Shown in pieces: positions 63,958 through 64,000 of a stretch of DNA of 64,000 nt. The DNA is taken from NCBI GenBank assembly GCA_905183005.1, contig CAJJDO010000027.1:104689-168688 (forward strand). Reading direction: 5' to 3'. The first letter of the stretch is position 1. Each line of letters opens with the position of its first letter. The position numbers were made by a program, and so were the translations under genes. The notes beneath the pieces are model-generated. The model had not been told where the DNA came from. It was given only the letters and a program-made list of their open reading frames with translations, and searched no databases. The DNA is from Paramecium pentaurelia (lineage: Eukaryota > Ciliophora > Oligohymenophorea > Peniculida > Parameciidae).

Positions 63958-64000
63958 TTTAATAATATTGATATGATTATTATTTATAATTATATATATA
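63958..64000. other. Upstream flank of the surface-antigen gene, window edge
   Basis: AT-only sequence preceding the antigen ATG. No telomeric C4A2/C3A3-type repeats are present in the window. Confidence 0.4.

Noticed and set aside
1..64000. TGA as a sense codon, suggested by in-frame TGAs in several remnants
   Set aside because: All well-recognised genes end at TGA at the expected C-terminus and use TGG for Trp.
1..64000. CRISPR array, insertion sequence, phage or telomere repeats
   Set aside because: No spaced direct repeats, transposase frames, terminal inverted repeats or C4A2/C3A3 runs were seen.

Overview
The window is ciliate macronuclear-type DNA, almost certainly from a Paramecium species. 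It is very AT-rich. Long coding frames appear only when TAA and TAG are read as glutamine and TGA as the sole stop. Genes are interrupted by tiny introns (19-34 nt, mostly GTA...TAG), and some intergenic gaps are only 9-70 bp. Read with the standard code every gene breaks into short pieces, so all models below were built by hand with the ciliate code. Wherever an exon/intron model is given, its spliced length is a whole number of codons. Two single N positions (11886 and 20561) each join contigs whose ends overlap exactly, by 1223 and 1116 bp. Both 'duplications' are therefore most likely assembly artefacts.

Left part (1-14.4 kb): mostly decayed coding sequence, with frames broken by TGA codons and 1-nt shifts, around one intact gene for a 14-repeat WD40 protein (7825-10512). 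Then, all on the minus strand, come a large cysteine-rich multi-pass membrane protein (14393-19078), a 1327-residue single-pass membrane protein (21051-25034), and a B-box/coiled-coil/WD40 protein (26549-28348). The last has an in-frame upstream B-box module behind one TGA. A broken PAS-like gene lies at about 28.9-31.6 kb.

Middle part (32-50 kb) is compact and housekeeping-like: RAD23 (32399-33558), an APC15-like acidic mini-protein (34806-35042), an SFT2-like membrane protein with a homopolymer frameshift (35451-36180), a glycerophosphodiester phosphodiesterase (36187-37298), the exosome nuclease Dis3/Rrp44 (37314-40089), a rhomboid/Derlin-like protein (40099-41030), a 960-residue two-TM sensor-like protein (41192-44074), a putatively myristoylated small protein (44195-44578), a coiled-coil protein (45209-46097) and a Rab GTPase (49055-49745).

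Right part: three hybrid histidine kinases on the plus strand (46221-48967, 51145-53934, 54115-56798), the last two a tandem pair sharing an intron position. They are followed by mitochondrial ribosomal protein bL12 (56827-57649). The window ends with a 2017-residue cysteine-rich, probably GPI-anchored protein of the Paramecium surface (immobilisation) antigen type (57904-63957). Together the genes suggest a sensory/signalling and surface-protein neighbourhood mixed with basic RNA- and protein-turnover genes. No tRNA, rRNA, CRISPR array, bacterial-type operon or telomeric repeat was seen.
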